NCBI GenBank assembly: GCA_052388135.1
Contig: JBQTIM010000092.1
Span: forward strand, 1-16,483
Origin: JBQTIM01 sp052388135
GTDB taxonomy: Bacteria > Elusimicrobiota > Elusimicrobia > FEN-1173
Reading direction: 5' to 3'
DNA length: 16,483 nucleotides
Shown piece by piece: positions 7,729 through 15,377 of this stretch. Each line of letters opens with the position of its first letter. Position 1 is the stretch's first letter. The translations under genes and the position numbers were made by a program. A model generated the notes under the pieces. That model was not told the DNA's origin and did not search any database. It saw nothing but the letters and a program-made list of their open reading frames with translations.

Positions 7729-8283
7729 ATGTTTCATCCCTTCCGGCATAACATTCTCCCTGGTTTCGTGTTTTTGATTTTGGTGATTTCGTTCGCCACT
7801 ATCCCGGTTTCCGTGCGGGGCGCGGCGGAACTGACTTCCTTTTCGATCCATTCGGGAGGCCAAGGGGGAGGGCAGGTTTTGAAACGACTTCAAGTCGGCT
7901 TACAGGTCTTGACCCCTCCCGTTAAAAGGCGTGGTCGCCGGCCTTCCCTCTCGGACCCCTTCGGTGAAAAAAGTTTCTCTTTGAGAGAAGTTTATTGCTT
8001 TCCCAATCCCGTCCGGGATGGAGATGTTCCAACCATTCATGTGGAAACGGGCGTTGCGGACGCCGTGGGCCTGACGTTTTATGACCTGGCGGGGGATGTG
8101 GTTCATCGGGTTGAAGTGACGGGAGCTCCCTCTCTGATCAACGATGGGCAAGGATTGGAATACGCCTACGAATACCGCTGGAACGGTTCCATTCCTTCCG
8201 GCGCGTATCTTTGCCGGATTGTGGCGCGCAAAAGCGGTGAAAATGATTTGGTCCGAATCATAAAACTGGCGGTCATTCAATGA
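7729..8283 (+). CDS. Small secreted protein with C-terminal CTD/FlgD-like sorting fold
   Basis: The product is 184 residues from ATG 7729. The signal peptide has a hydrophobic core ILPGFVFLILVISFATIPV. Residues ~35-80 are a Gly- and basic-rich linker. From ~82 to the end is a single Ig-like domain: CFPNPVRDGDVPTIHV, VGLTFYDLAGDVVHRVEV, YRWNGSIPSGAYLCRIVA and a terminal KLAVIQ. This is the layout of type-A T9SS C-terminal domains and FlgD-like Ig domains (PNP near the start, 'YDLAG', 'W-G', 'SG-Y', final hydrophobic strand). Nearly the whole mature protein is thus a free CTD with no visible passenger. Its stop overlaps the start of the PorV-like gene by four bases (ATGA at 8280-8283), which fits a partnership, since PorV carries CTD proteins in Bacteroidota. 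Whether it is a cargo, an adaptor or a structural subunit is open. Confidence 0.7.
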   Translation: MFHPFRHNILPGFVFLILVISFATIPVSVRGAAELTSFSIHSGGQGGGQVLKRLQVGLQVLTPPVKRRGRRPSLSDPFGEKSFSLREVYCFPNPVRDGDVPTIHVETGVADAVGLTFYDLAGDVVHRVEVTGAPSLINDGQGLEYAYEYRWNGSIPSGAYLCRIVARKSGENDLVRIIKLAVIQ

Positions 8284-9170
8284 CGCGGCATGACAACCTC
8301 CTGATCGCGTTCTTTCTTTTTAGTGGGGCCGTCTCGGCCTCCTGGGCGGGCTCCACGGGAGCGTCTTTCCTAAAAATAGATTCCGATGCGCGGTCCTCGG
8401 CCATGGGGTCGGCCGTCTCCGGCTCGGTGGAAGGGATCGGCGCTCTTCAGCGCAACCCCGCCGGCCTGGGACGGCTTACGGAACCGCAAGTTCAACTGTC
8501 GCACGCAGCCTGGTTGGCGGACACGCGCTACGAATTCGTGGGATTGGCCCGGCCGGGAAAGACGGGCGGTCTGGGGGTCGGATTTTTCCATCTGGACGCC
8601 GGTGAATTCGAGGGACGCGACCGGGATCGGCGACCCACAGGGGGGTTTTCGGGATCCGATGCTGTCCTCATGACCGCCTTGGGGAGGCGCAAAGGGAGCT
8701 TAAATTTGGGCGCAGGGTTTAAGGTGTTTCAGCAACGGCTGGGAGCGTCTTTCGCCCGAGGGGTTGCGTTGGATTTGGGCGGACAACTGCGTCCGGCGAA
8801 TTCCCCGCTCTCCGTGGGAGCGGTTTTGCAAAATTTGGGGCCGCCCGCCGGTTTTGAGCGAAAAAAAGATCCCTTGCCTCACACGGGGTCGGGCGGGGTG
8901 GAGTGGACCCTGGGCGCGGCGGGCAAGCTGAGCGCGGAGGTGAGGAATCGCATAGGAGACGGCTCGTTTGTTTTTTCCTCCGGCATGGAATACTGGGCGC
9001 TGAACGCTCTTGCCTTGCGCGCCGGCTACTTTGCCTTGCCGTCCCGGTCTATGGGCGGGTTCAAGATGGGCTTGGGGGTGAAATACCGGGACTATCAATT
9101 GGACTACGCCGTTTCACCCTTTGAGGATATGGGCTTCGCGCATCGCTTTTCATTAATCATCAAACTCTGA
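8280..9170 (+). CDS. PorV/PorQ-family outer-membrane beta-barrel protein
   Basis: The product is 296 residues. A Sec signal peptide (LLIAFFLFSGAVSASWA) is followed by the family hallmark near the mature N-terminus: FLKIDSDARSSAMGSAVSGS and ALQRNPAGLG, matching the 'GARxxAMGxAxxAxxDDxxAxxxNPAGL' pattern. The rest is alternating short beta strands (GVGFFHLDAG, LNLGAGFKVFQQRLG, SVGAVLQNLG, LALRAGYFALP) with a terminal aromatic/hydrophobic strand HRFSLIIKL, as expected for a FadL-like barrel. In Bacteroidota PorV is an outer-membrane shuttle that delivers T9SS cargo to the cell surface; relatives in other phyla are mostly uncharacterised. It is translationally coupled to the CTD protein and stands ten bases before the giant fibre-like gene, suggesting export or surface attachment of those products. 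Other T9SS core genes (sov, porK/L/M/N, porU) are not in the window. Confidence 0.82.
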   Translation: MTRHDNLLIAFFLFSGAVSASWAGSTGASFLKIDSDARSSAMGSAVSGSVEGIGALQRNPAGLGRLTEPQVQLSHAAWLADTRYEFVGLARPGKTGGLGVGFFHLDAGEFEGRDRDRRPTGGFSGSDAVLMTALGRRKGSLNLGAGFKVFQQRLGASFARGVALDLGGQLRPANSPLSVGAVLQNLGPPAGFERKKDPLPHTGSGGVEWTLGAAGKLSAEVRNRIGDGSFVFSSGMEYWALNALALRAGYFALPSRSMGGFKMGLGVKYRDYQLDYAVSPFEDMGFAHRFSLIIKL

Positions 9171-9180
9171 GGAGACATCT

Positions 9181-12100
9181 ATGAAACGCTTGCTTGTCTT
9201 GTTGGGATTCCTGTCGTTGTCCGCCCGCGTTTTTGCGGACGTGCCTCCCCAGATCGGGTTTGAAGCGACGTTTTCTTCCACCGGGACCTTGCCCCTTATA
9301 CAATTCCGCATCGTGGATTCCACCACGTCGGATTCGGCGCTGGCTTCCTGGGTTGAGTCCACGGCTCCCTATACGACGGATGGACGGGTCAGCCTGTTGT
9401 TGGGAGCGCAGACGCCGATTCCTCCGCAAATATTTCAGTCAAGCCAGACCACCCGATTTTTATGGATCAAAGTCGGCACGGAACCCCCGCTGCGACAAAA
9501 ATTAGTCAGCGTTCCGTTCGCGTTTCGCGCCGGGCAGGCGGACCGGCTTTCCGGCGGTAGCGTTACGGGCGGGAGCCTGACAATTCAGAACGACACCCAA
9601 GCCTTGACGGTAGTAGGCGGGAATGATCAGATCATTCTCAAGGAACAAGATGGCCCTCTGGATGAGAAGAGATGGATCATCAAGGCCGACTTGGGCGATT
9701 TAAGCCTGCTGACGTCGAACGACAACGGCACGTCCTTCGCGGAAGTCATGAAGGTGGAGAGGACGGGCGTGGACGTCGGCCGGGTGCGGTTCCAGCGGAA
9801 CCTGGAGGTGAACGGCGCCCTGCGGGTGACGGGGACCGGCATCAACAAGGACATCGAGATCAATTCGCCCATCCGGGCCACCATCAATCCCATCGGACCC
9901 AACGTCCCTCCGAACCAGGACTTCCAGATACGCTCCGCGGGCAGCGGCACCATGCAGATCAACAACGACAACCCTGGCAACGTCAGCCTGGCGGTGGGCG
10001 GCGGGAAGGTAGGCGTGGGCACGCCGTCCCCCTCCGACAAGTTGACCGTGGCGGGAACTGTCCGCTCCCTCACGGGCGGTTTCAAGTTCCCGGACGGCAC
10101 GGTGCAGACCACGGCGTCCACGGGCGGGGGCGGAGGAGGGGTCCTGCCCTCGTCGGACGTGAATTGGACGGGGGTCCATACTTGGGCGGCTCCGGCCACC
10201 TTCAACAACCAATTGGAGGTGAACGGCGCTCTGCGGATCACCGGCACGGGCATCAACAAGGACATCGAGATCAATTCGCCCATCCGGGCCACCATCAACC
10301 CCATCGGGCCCAACGTCCCGCCGGACCAGGACTTCCAAATCCGTTCCGCGGGCGGCGGCACCATGCAGGTCAACAACGACAACCCGGGCAACGTCAGCCT
10401 GGCCGTGGGCGGCGGTAAAGTAGGGGTGGGAACTCCGGACCCGGCGGAGAAACTGACCGTGACCGGCACTATCCAGTCCACCGAGGGCGGCTTTAAGTTC
10501 CCGGACGGCACCGTGCAAGTCACGGCGGCGGGCGGAGGCGGCGGCGGGGTCCAGCCCTCATCGGACGTGACGTGGACCGGGGTTCATACCTGGCAGCAGC
10601 CGGCGACGTTCAACGGTTGGGTGGGCATCGGCACGTATTCCCCCGGCAAGGAGCTGGAGGTCAACGGCGCCCTGCGCATCACCGGGACCGGCATCAATAA
10701 AGACATCGAATTGAACTCGCCCATCCGGGCCACCATCAATCCCATCGGGCCCAACGTGCCGCCGAACCAGGATTTTCAAATTCGTTCCGCGGGTGGCGGC
10801 ACCATGCAGGTCAACAACGACAACCCGGGCAACGTCAGCCTGGCGGTGGGCGGCGGCAAGGTGGGTGTGGGAACCCCGAGCCCGGCCGAGAGGCTTTCCG
10901 TGGCCGGGACCATACAGTCCATGTCGGGCGGCTTCAAGTTTCCGGACGGCACGGTGCAGACCACCGCGGCCCAGGGCGGGATACAAGCCTCATCCACCGT
11001 CACGTGGACCGGCGCCCACACGTGGAAGTCTGCGGCCACTTTCGAGGCCGGGGCGCGTCTTGCGGACCGCGATCTTACCCTGCGCGCGGGAAGCGACCTG
11101 AACCACGGGTTGGGCTGGTACGGCCAAGGGAAAACTTTCACGGGGTTCGGCCAAGAGTTGGACGGCCCGGTTCTCTACGGCTGGAACGGCGGCGGGCTCG
11201 GATTTAAGTCCGGCGGGGACAAGCTGGCCCTGCGATGGTCCAACGACGGCAAAGTTTGGCTGGAATCCAAGTCGACCACGAACCCCAATGAAGGATGGGA
11301 CAGCGTGCTGGCCTTCCGCAATACGACCGGCGTTCAGACGGGGGGGCCTCACATGGGTGAAGCGATTGAACCCACCTTTCTTTTCGGGAACGTCTGGACC
11401 GCGGCCGGGGACGGCGCGCCTAACTTCCGGGTCTATTACCAGGACAAATTCATGGATTTCGCAAGGTCAGTGCTTAATTTCGACTCCAACGGCGTCGTGG
11501 CCTCGGTCAAGCCTGAGATGAAGACGGGCAGCCACTTCGAGGGATTCGTCGGCGGCGGCCGCCACCCCGTGTTCCGGCTGAGCTCCGATCCCGTCATGCA
11601 GCTGGAGATGGGCTCCGGCGCGGTTTCCGACGCGCAATACGGCGACCAATGGAACGGCATGGACGTCGCCCTTCGTCGGGCCGGGCCCGGCGTTTTCTCC
11701 CTCCTGGTGGGGTCCCACACGTTCCTGCAGAACTCTTGGGGTGACGACGACACCGAAGCCCTTCGCGTGACGTCGGCCGGAACGTTCCTTAACAACCGCG
11801 AGCTGCTGCTTCGCCGCGAGCCGGACGCCAACCACGGCCTCAAGTGGGCCGGCGCGGGGCAGCCTTTCGCGGGGTTGGCGGCCGAAGGGCCCGCCATTTT
11901 CGGCTGGAACGGCGGGCTCCTGGGCTCGCGCGCGCCTGACGAGCGGATCGCGCTGCGATGGACCAGCGCGGGGAACGTGGGCATCGGCACCGTGAACCCG
12001 GGCGAGAAGCTCACGGTGGCGGGCACCATCCACTCCACGGCCGGAGGCTTCAAGTTCCCGGACGGCAGCGTGCAGGCCACGGCCGCCTCGGGCGGCGGGA

Positions 12101-13281
12101 TCCAGCCGTCTTCTGACATCACGTGGACGGGAACTCACGTCTGGCAGTCGTCGGCCGCGTTCGCCGCCGGCGCCCGGGTGAGCGATAAGGACCTCTGGCT
12201 GCGCAATGGCGCTGACAAAAACCACGGATTGGGCTGGTACGGCTCAGGCAAGCCTTTCCAGGGGGTTGATGTGGACGGCCCGGTTCTCTATGGCTGGAGC
12301 GGCGGCGCCTTGGGCACCAAATCGCCCGGCGACCGGATCGCCCTGTCCTGGACCAACGCCGGCCGGGTAGGTATCGGCACCGCGTCGCCCGAAACGGAAC
12401 TCCACGTGAAGGAAGGCAACGCCATGATCGAGGGAGACGGCGAGCAGGAGCTGGCCTTCCGCCGCAACGACCTGGCGGGCAGGCCTTCCTTCCGTTTCGG
12501 CCGCATGATTTACGGCGGCGACGGCGCTCCCAACTTCCGCATCTTTTATTCCGACGACCAAACGCCGGAGCGCACGGTTCTGGACTTCGACAACAAGGGC
12601 ATCCTGGCCTCGGTCCGGCATGAAACCGGCAGCCACTTCGAGGCCTTCGTGGCCGACGGGTCCGGCCAGGAGCCGCTGGAGCCCGTATTCCGCCTCAATT
12701 CCACGCCCGCCATGCAGTTGGAGATGGGCCCGGGGGGCAACGGCCTCACCGACGTGGCCGTCCGCCGCGTGGGAGCCAACACCCTGGGGTTCTTCAACCG
12801 CGCGGGCGGCGAAGCCCCTCACATGCAGACCGAGACCGTGCGGATATCCTCCAACGGTTACGTGGGCATCGGCACGCCAAACCCGGAGAGCAAGCTGGAC
12901 GTGGAGGGAGACGTGAGGGTGAACAACAATCATCTGTGGCTGCGGGCTGGCAACGATAACAACCACGGATTGGGCTGGTTCGGCCCCGGCAAAACCTTCG
13001 CCGGGGCGGCCGTGGAAGGGCCCGTTCTGTTCGGCTGGAACGGCGGCGCCCTGGGTTCCCGGTCTCCCGGCGATGGGATAGCTCTCGCCTGGAACAGCGC
13101 CGGCAACGTGGGTGTGGGCACGACCACCCCGGCCGCGAAGTTCCAGGTGTCGGGAGGCGACGTGGCCGTGACCACACAAGGAAAGGGCCTTATCCTTAAG
13201 GCCACGGATGGAAACGGCTGTTATCGCCTAACTGTGAACGGCGCCGGTGTGCTGGGTGTCACGGCCGTGCCCTGCCCGTAG
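9181..13281 (+). CDS. Large modular secreted fibre/adhesin-like protein with internal repeats
   Basis: The product is 1366 residues. TGAGGAG at 9168-9174, overlapping the previous stop, sets ATG 9181. The signal peptide runs to about residue 19 (LLVLLGFLSLSARVFA). Residues ~20-125 resemble the N-terminal domain of bacterial fibre-like surface proteins (IQFRIVDSTTSDSALASWVE, GRVSLLLGAQTPIP, LVSVPFAFRAGQADRLSGG). The remainder is a mosaic of repeated cassettes: three long A units from residue 208, four GGFKFPDG(T/S)VQ elements (residues 299, 436, 583, 955), four NHGLGWY-type C units, two B units, and several VGIGTxxPxxKLxVxG strands. The protein ends in CYRLTVNGAGVLGVTAVPCP, a Cys-flanked terminus seen in similar proteins. 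There is no peptidase S74 self-cleaving domain, no YadA-type membrane anchor and no CTD. The likely role is a long surface fibre or adhesin. About base 9720 the composition jumps from operon-like to strongly GC-rich, so the repeat region may have a separate origin. Confidence 0.78.
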   Translation: MKRLLVLLGFLSLSARVFADVPPQIGFEATFSSTGTLPLIQFRIVDSTTSDSALASWVESTAPYTTDGRVSLLLGAQTPIPPQIFQSSQTTRFLWIKVGTEPPLRQKLVSVPFAFRAGQADRLSGGSVTGGSLTIQNDTQALTVVGGNDQIILKEQDGPLDEKRWIIKADLGDLSLLTSNDNGTSFAEVMKVERTGVDVGRVRFQRNLEVNGALRVTGTGINKDIEINSPIRATINPIGPNVPPNQDFQIRSAGSGTMQINNDNPGNVSLAVGGGKVGVGTPSPSDKLTVAGTVRSLTGGFKFPDGTVQTTASTGGGGGGVLPSSDVNWTGVHTWAAPATFNNQLEVNGALRITGTGINKDIEINSPIRATINPIGPNVPPDQDFQIRSAGGGTMQVNNDNPGNVSLAVGGGKVGVGTPDPAEKLTVTGTIQSTEGGFKFPDGTVQVTAAGGGGGGVQPSSDVTWTGVHTWQQPATFNGWVGIGTYSPGKELEVNGALRITGTGINKDIELNSPIRATINPIGPNVPPNQDFQIRSAGGGTMQVNNDNPGNVSLAVGGGKVGVGTPSPAERLSVAGTIQSMSGGFKFPDGTVQTTAAQGGIQASSTVTWTGAHTWKSAATFEAGARLADRDLTLRAGSDLNHGLGWYGQGKTFTGFGQELDGPVLYGWNGGGLGFKSGGDKLALRWSNDGKVWLESKSTTNPNEGWDSVLAFRNTTGVQTGGPHMGEAIEPTFLFGNVWTAAGDGAPNFRVYYQDKFMDFARSVLNFDSNGVVASVKPEMKTGSHFEGFVGGGRHPVFRLSSDPVMQLEMGSGAVSDAQYGDQWNGMDVALRRAGPGVFSLLVGSHTFLQNSWGDDDTEALRVTSAGTFLNNRELLLRREPDANHGLKWAGAGQPFAGLAAEGPAIFGWNGGLLGSRAPDERIALRWTSAGNVGIGTVNPGEKLTVAGTIHSTAGGFKFPDGSVQATAASGGGIQPSSDITWTGTHVWQSSAAFAAGARVSDKDLWLRNGADKNHGLGWYGSGKPFQGVDVDGPVLYGWSGGALGTKSPGDRIALSWTNAGRVGIGTASPETELHVKEGNAMIEGDGEQELAFRRNDLAGRPSFRFGRMIYGGDGAPNFRIFYSDDQTPERTVLDFDNKGILASVRHETGSHFEAFVADGSGQEPLEPVFRLNSTPAMQLEMGPGGNGLTDVAVRRVGANTLGFFNRAGGEAPHMQTETVRISSNGYVGIGTPNPESKLDVEGDVRVNNNHLWLRAGNDNNHGLGWFGPGKTFAGAAVEGPVLFGWNGGALGSRSPGDGIALAWNSAGNVGVGTTTPAAKFQVSGGDVAVTTQGKGLILKATDGNGCYRLTVNGAGVLGVTAVPCP
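9802..11040 (+). repeat. Three tandem A repeats of 411-441 bases inside the fibre gene
   Basis: Units start at 9802, 10213 and 10654 (spacing 411 and 441 bases). Each encodes LEVNGALR(V/I)TGTGINKDIE, then SPIRATINPIGPNVPP, a NNDNPGNVSLAVGGGKVGVG strand, and ends with the FPDGTVQ cassette and a Gly-rich linker. The second spacing is longer because ten codons (around GWVGIGTYSPGK) are inserted before the third unit. Units are nearly identical in DNA as well as protein: a stretch of about 40 bases from AAGGACATCGAGATCAATTC is the same in the first two. A fourth FPDG cassette occurs alone near 12043. This indicates recent duplication or gene conversion. Confidence 0.9.
11071..13110 (+). repeat. 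Four dispersed C repeats (NHGLGWY type) in the fibre gene
   Basis: Copies of about 180 bases begin near 11071, 11800, 12190 and 12931; their AACCAC (Asn-His) codons are at 11101, 11830, 12220 and 12961. Each encodes LRxGxDxNHGLGWYGxGK, a GPVLYGWNGG strand and a closing DxIALxWxxAGxVGIG segment. The second copy is the most divergent (NHGLKWAG). They alternate with A-type cassettes and B modules. Confidence 0.85.
11308..12735 (+). repeat. Two copies of the B module in the fibre gene
   Basis: The first copy is at 11308-11619, the second at 12451-12735. Both start LAFR and share GDGAPNFR, a LxFDxxGxxASV segment, TGSHFE(G/A)F and PVxRLxSxPxMQLEMG. They are diverged in the middle and are separated by C2, an FPDG cassette and C3, so a larger block appears to have been duplicated and then drifted. 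Confidence 0.8.
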
Positions 13282-13421
13282 TCGAAGCTCCACTGGATCG
13301 CCGCTCGGAGCGTAATGTGTAGAAGATAAGGAACCAGGAAAGGGCCGGACTCGTGCCCGACTTATAGGATGCCGATGGTCGGTTGTATAAAGCGGAGTGA
13401 CTTGGTGTGTCTTTGTCGGTT

Positions 13422-15320
13422 TTATTCTCCGTAGCGGCGGAACCATGACATGAAGCAAATCAATGTCCACAGGCGCCTGTGGTTGTCGCGCCGGCGCTCC
13501 ACGTGCTCTTTCAGGAGGGCGCGGGGCGCGTCGGGATTGATCAGTCCCGTTTTCCGCACGTTCTCGGGAGACAAGACGTCGTCGGCCCAGGCGCGGAAGT
13601 CCGTGGCCAGCCAGGTGGCCAGGGGCGGCGTGAATCCTTTCTTGGGGCCCGCCAGAATTTCCGGCGGCAGGCGGTCGCGCATGAGGCGCCGCAAAATGTA
13701 TTTCGTCGTGAGGCCGCGCAGCTTGTAGGCGGCGGGAATTTCGGCGGCGAATTCCACCAGCGCGTTGTCCAGCAGGGGCACCCTCACCTCCAGCGAATGG
13801 GCCATGCTCAAGCGGTCCATCTTCACCAGATATTCGTCCAGCAAATGCGTCCGCTGGTCCAGGAAGAGCATGCGCTCCAGGCGCGTGCGGGCTTCCGCCT
13901 CGGTGTAGGCGCGGACGAAGCTCTCTTCCGCCGGAGAATCGTCGATCTCGGGTATGAATTCCGGAGAATAGAGGTCCCTTTTCTCGTCGCGGGAGAACAT
14001 TTCCTGCCAGCCGAAATGGGCGTAGGGCTGGGGCCGGCCGGCGGCGGCCAGGAAAGCCTTCACCTTGTAGTCGAAGCTGATGCGCTCGTAGGAGACCGGC
14101 AGCATGCGCCCCAGGCGGCGCAGTGTTTTTTGAACGAGGCCCGGGAAGACCCGGTAGAACGTGGACACCTGGTTGGCGATGTAGGTGGGGTAGCCGGCGA
14201 AGAGTTCGTCGCCGCCGTCGCCGGAAAGCGCCACGGTGACGGTGCGCCGGGCGAAGCGGCATAAATAATAGGTGGGGATGCCGGAGGCGTCGGCGAAAGG
14301 CTCGTCGAAAACGCCGGCCAGGTCGTCGGCGGCTTCGGGCAAATCCGGCTGGAGGTTGAGCTCGTGATGGCGCAGACCGTAACGCTGGGCCACCAGGGCC
14401 GCCTCATGGCGCTCGGAAAAGCTTTTCCGGCTGAAGTAAACGGTGAAGCTGTCCAGGGAAGCGCCTGCGGCGTGGACGTAGGAGGCGACGGTGGTGGAAT
14501 CGAGCCCTCCCGACAAGAACACGCCCAGCGGCACGTCGCTGACCAGGTGGGACTCCACCGATCTCTTCAAAAGCGCGTCCAGCCGCTCCAGGTAATGGCC
14601 CAGGGGCTTGCCGTCGGGAGCCGGGGGGGAGAAATTCCAATAGCGCCTGTTCTCCACGCGGCCGTCCCGCACCTTCAAGAAATGGCCCGGCTCGAGCTTG
14701 CGGATTTCCTTGTAGGCGGAGCGCGGCGTGGGCACATAGCGGAGGGAAAAATATTCGTTCAGCGCCGCGCGGTCCCACTCGCGGGACGTTTCCGGGTCCG
14801 CCAGCAGGGCTTTGATTTCAGAAGCGAAGGAGAAGGACGAGGCCGCCGCCCGGTAATAGACGGGCTTGATGCCCATGCGGTCCCGGGCGAGGTAAAGGAC
14901 GCGGTCGCGCTCGGCGTAGAGCGCCAGGCCGAACATGCCGTTGAGGCGCTCTAGAAATCCCTCGCCGTGCTCCTCGAAGGCGTGGAGGATGACCTCGGTG
15001 TCCGAGGAGGATTGGAAGCGGTGGCCTTTCTCCTCCAACTCCCGCCGGAAGCCACGGAAGCCGTAGATTTCACCGTTGTAAACCAGCCGCAGGGGCCCGG
15101 ATTTGGCGGCCAGCGGGCAATGCCCGTTGGCCATGGGCTGCTGGCCGCCCGCGAGGTCGATGATTTTCAGACGGCGCATAGCGAGGCCCACCGCCCCTTG
15201 GACCCAGGCGCCGCCTTCGTCGGGCCCGCGGTGGCGCAGGGCGTCGGACATCGTCCGCAAGAGGGGCTCGTTCACCGTCGAGCCGGACGTCCAGGCGATT
15301 TTTCCGGCGATGCCGCACAT
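13422..15320 (-). CDS. asnB: Asparagine synthetase, glutamine-hydrolysing
   Basis: The product is 632 residues, full length for the AsnB family. It begins MCGIAG, so Cys2 becomes the N-terminal nucleophile of the class II glutaminase domain (residues ~2-210: LRHRGPDEGG, RLKIIDLAGGQQPM, YNGEIYGF, SSDTEVILHAFEEHG, NGMFGLALYA, ARDRMGIKPVYY). The synthetase domain has the PP-loop SGGLDST at residues 270-276, then VALSGDGGDELFAGYPTY and KMDRLSMAHSLEVRVPLLD. The reaction in the cytoplasm is aspartate + glutamine + ATP to asparagine + glutamate + AMP + PPi. Related AsnB-like amidotransferases also occur in surface-polysaccharide clusters, but no sugar genes are seen here, so the housekeeping role is the simplest reading. 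It converges on the fibre gene with a 140-base gap in which I find no clear terminator, and diverges from polX. Confidence 0.93.
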   Translation of the reverse strand: MCGIAGKIAWTSGSTVNEPLLRTMSDALRHRGPDEGGAWVQGAVGLAMRRLKIIDLAGGQQPMANGHCPLAAKSGPLRLVYNGEIYGFRGFRRELEEKGHRFQSSSDTEVILHAFEEHGEGFLERLNGMFGLALYAERDRVLYLARDRMGIKPVYYRAAASSFSFASEIKALLADPETSREWDRAALNEYFSLRYVPTPRSAYKEIRKLEPGHFLKVRDGRVENRRYWNFSPPAPDGKPLGHYLERLDALLKRSVESHLVSDVPLGVFLSGGLDSTTVASYVHAAGASLDSFTVYFSRKSFSERHEAALVAQRYGLRHHELNLQPDLPEAADDLAGVFDEPFADASGIPTYYLCRFARRTVTVALSGDGGDELFAGYPTYIANQVSTFYRVFPGLVQKTLRRLGRMLPVSYERISFDYKVKAFLAAAGRPQPYAHFGWQEMFSRDEKRDLYSPEFIPEIDDSPAEESFVRAYTEAEARTRLERMLFLDQRTHLLDEYLVKMDRLSMAHSLEVRVPLLDNALVEFAAEIPAAYKLRGLTTKYILRRLMRDRLPPEILAGPKKGFTPPLATWLATDFRAWADDVLSPENVRKTGLINPDAPRALLKEHVERRRDNHRRLWTLICFMSWFRRYGE

Positions 15321-15329
15321 GAATCAAAT

Positions 15330-15359
15330 TTTATACCATTTCTCCATGCGAGCGCACAA
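15330..15359 (-). promoter_or_regulatory. Possible asnB promoter
   Basis: On the minus strand, TTGTGC (15354-15359) and TATAAA (15330-15335) are 18 bases apart, a fair match to a housekeeping promoter. The predicted transcript would start only a few bases before ATG 15320, so the message would be nearly leaderless; no Shine-Dalgarno is visible before that ATG, which agrees. It lies in the 57-base gap shared with polX. Confidence 0.4.
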
Positions 15360-15363
15360 AACC

Positions 15364-15367
15364 GGAG
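15364..15367 (+). promoter_or_regulatory. Ribosome binding site supporting a TTG start for polX
   Basis: GGAG lies ten bases before TTG 15378. No ATG in that frame exists upstream in the gap; the first ATG (15414) would delete the conserved family N-terminus. Confidence 0.5.
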
Positions 15368-15377
15368 CCGCCGCCCT

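Noticed and set aside
9802..11040. CRISPR or phage tail-fibre locus
   Set aside because: Repeats are 411-441 bases, in frame and coding; no cas, no other phage genes, and no S74 chaperone domain in the protein, which has a Sec signal peptide.
12244..13179. Long open frames on the minus strand under the fibre gene (also 9627-10523, 11436-12225)
   Set aside because: They repeat in step with the fibre repeats and read as GC-rich antisense translations with no family motifs.
13282..13421. Bidirectional terminator between the fibre gene and asnB
   Set aside because: Only 4-5 bp stems (for example CCGAC 13357-13361 with GTCGG 13378-13382, 16-base loop) and no adjoining T-run.
13228..14262. 344-codon open frame on the minus strand overlapping asnB in another frame
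   Set aside because: Compositionally biased (Arg/Pro/His-rich) shadow of asnB.
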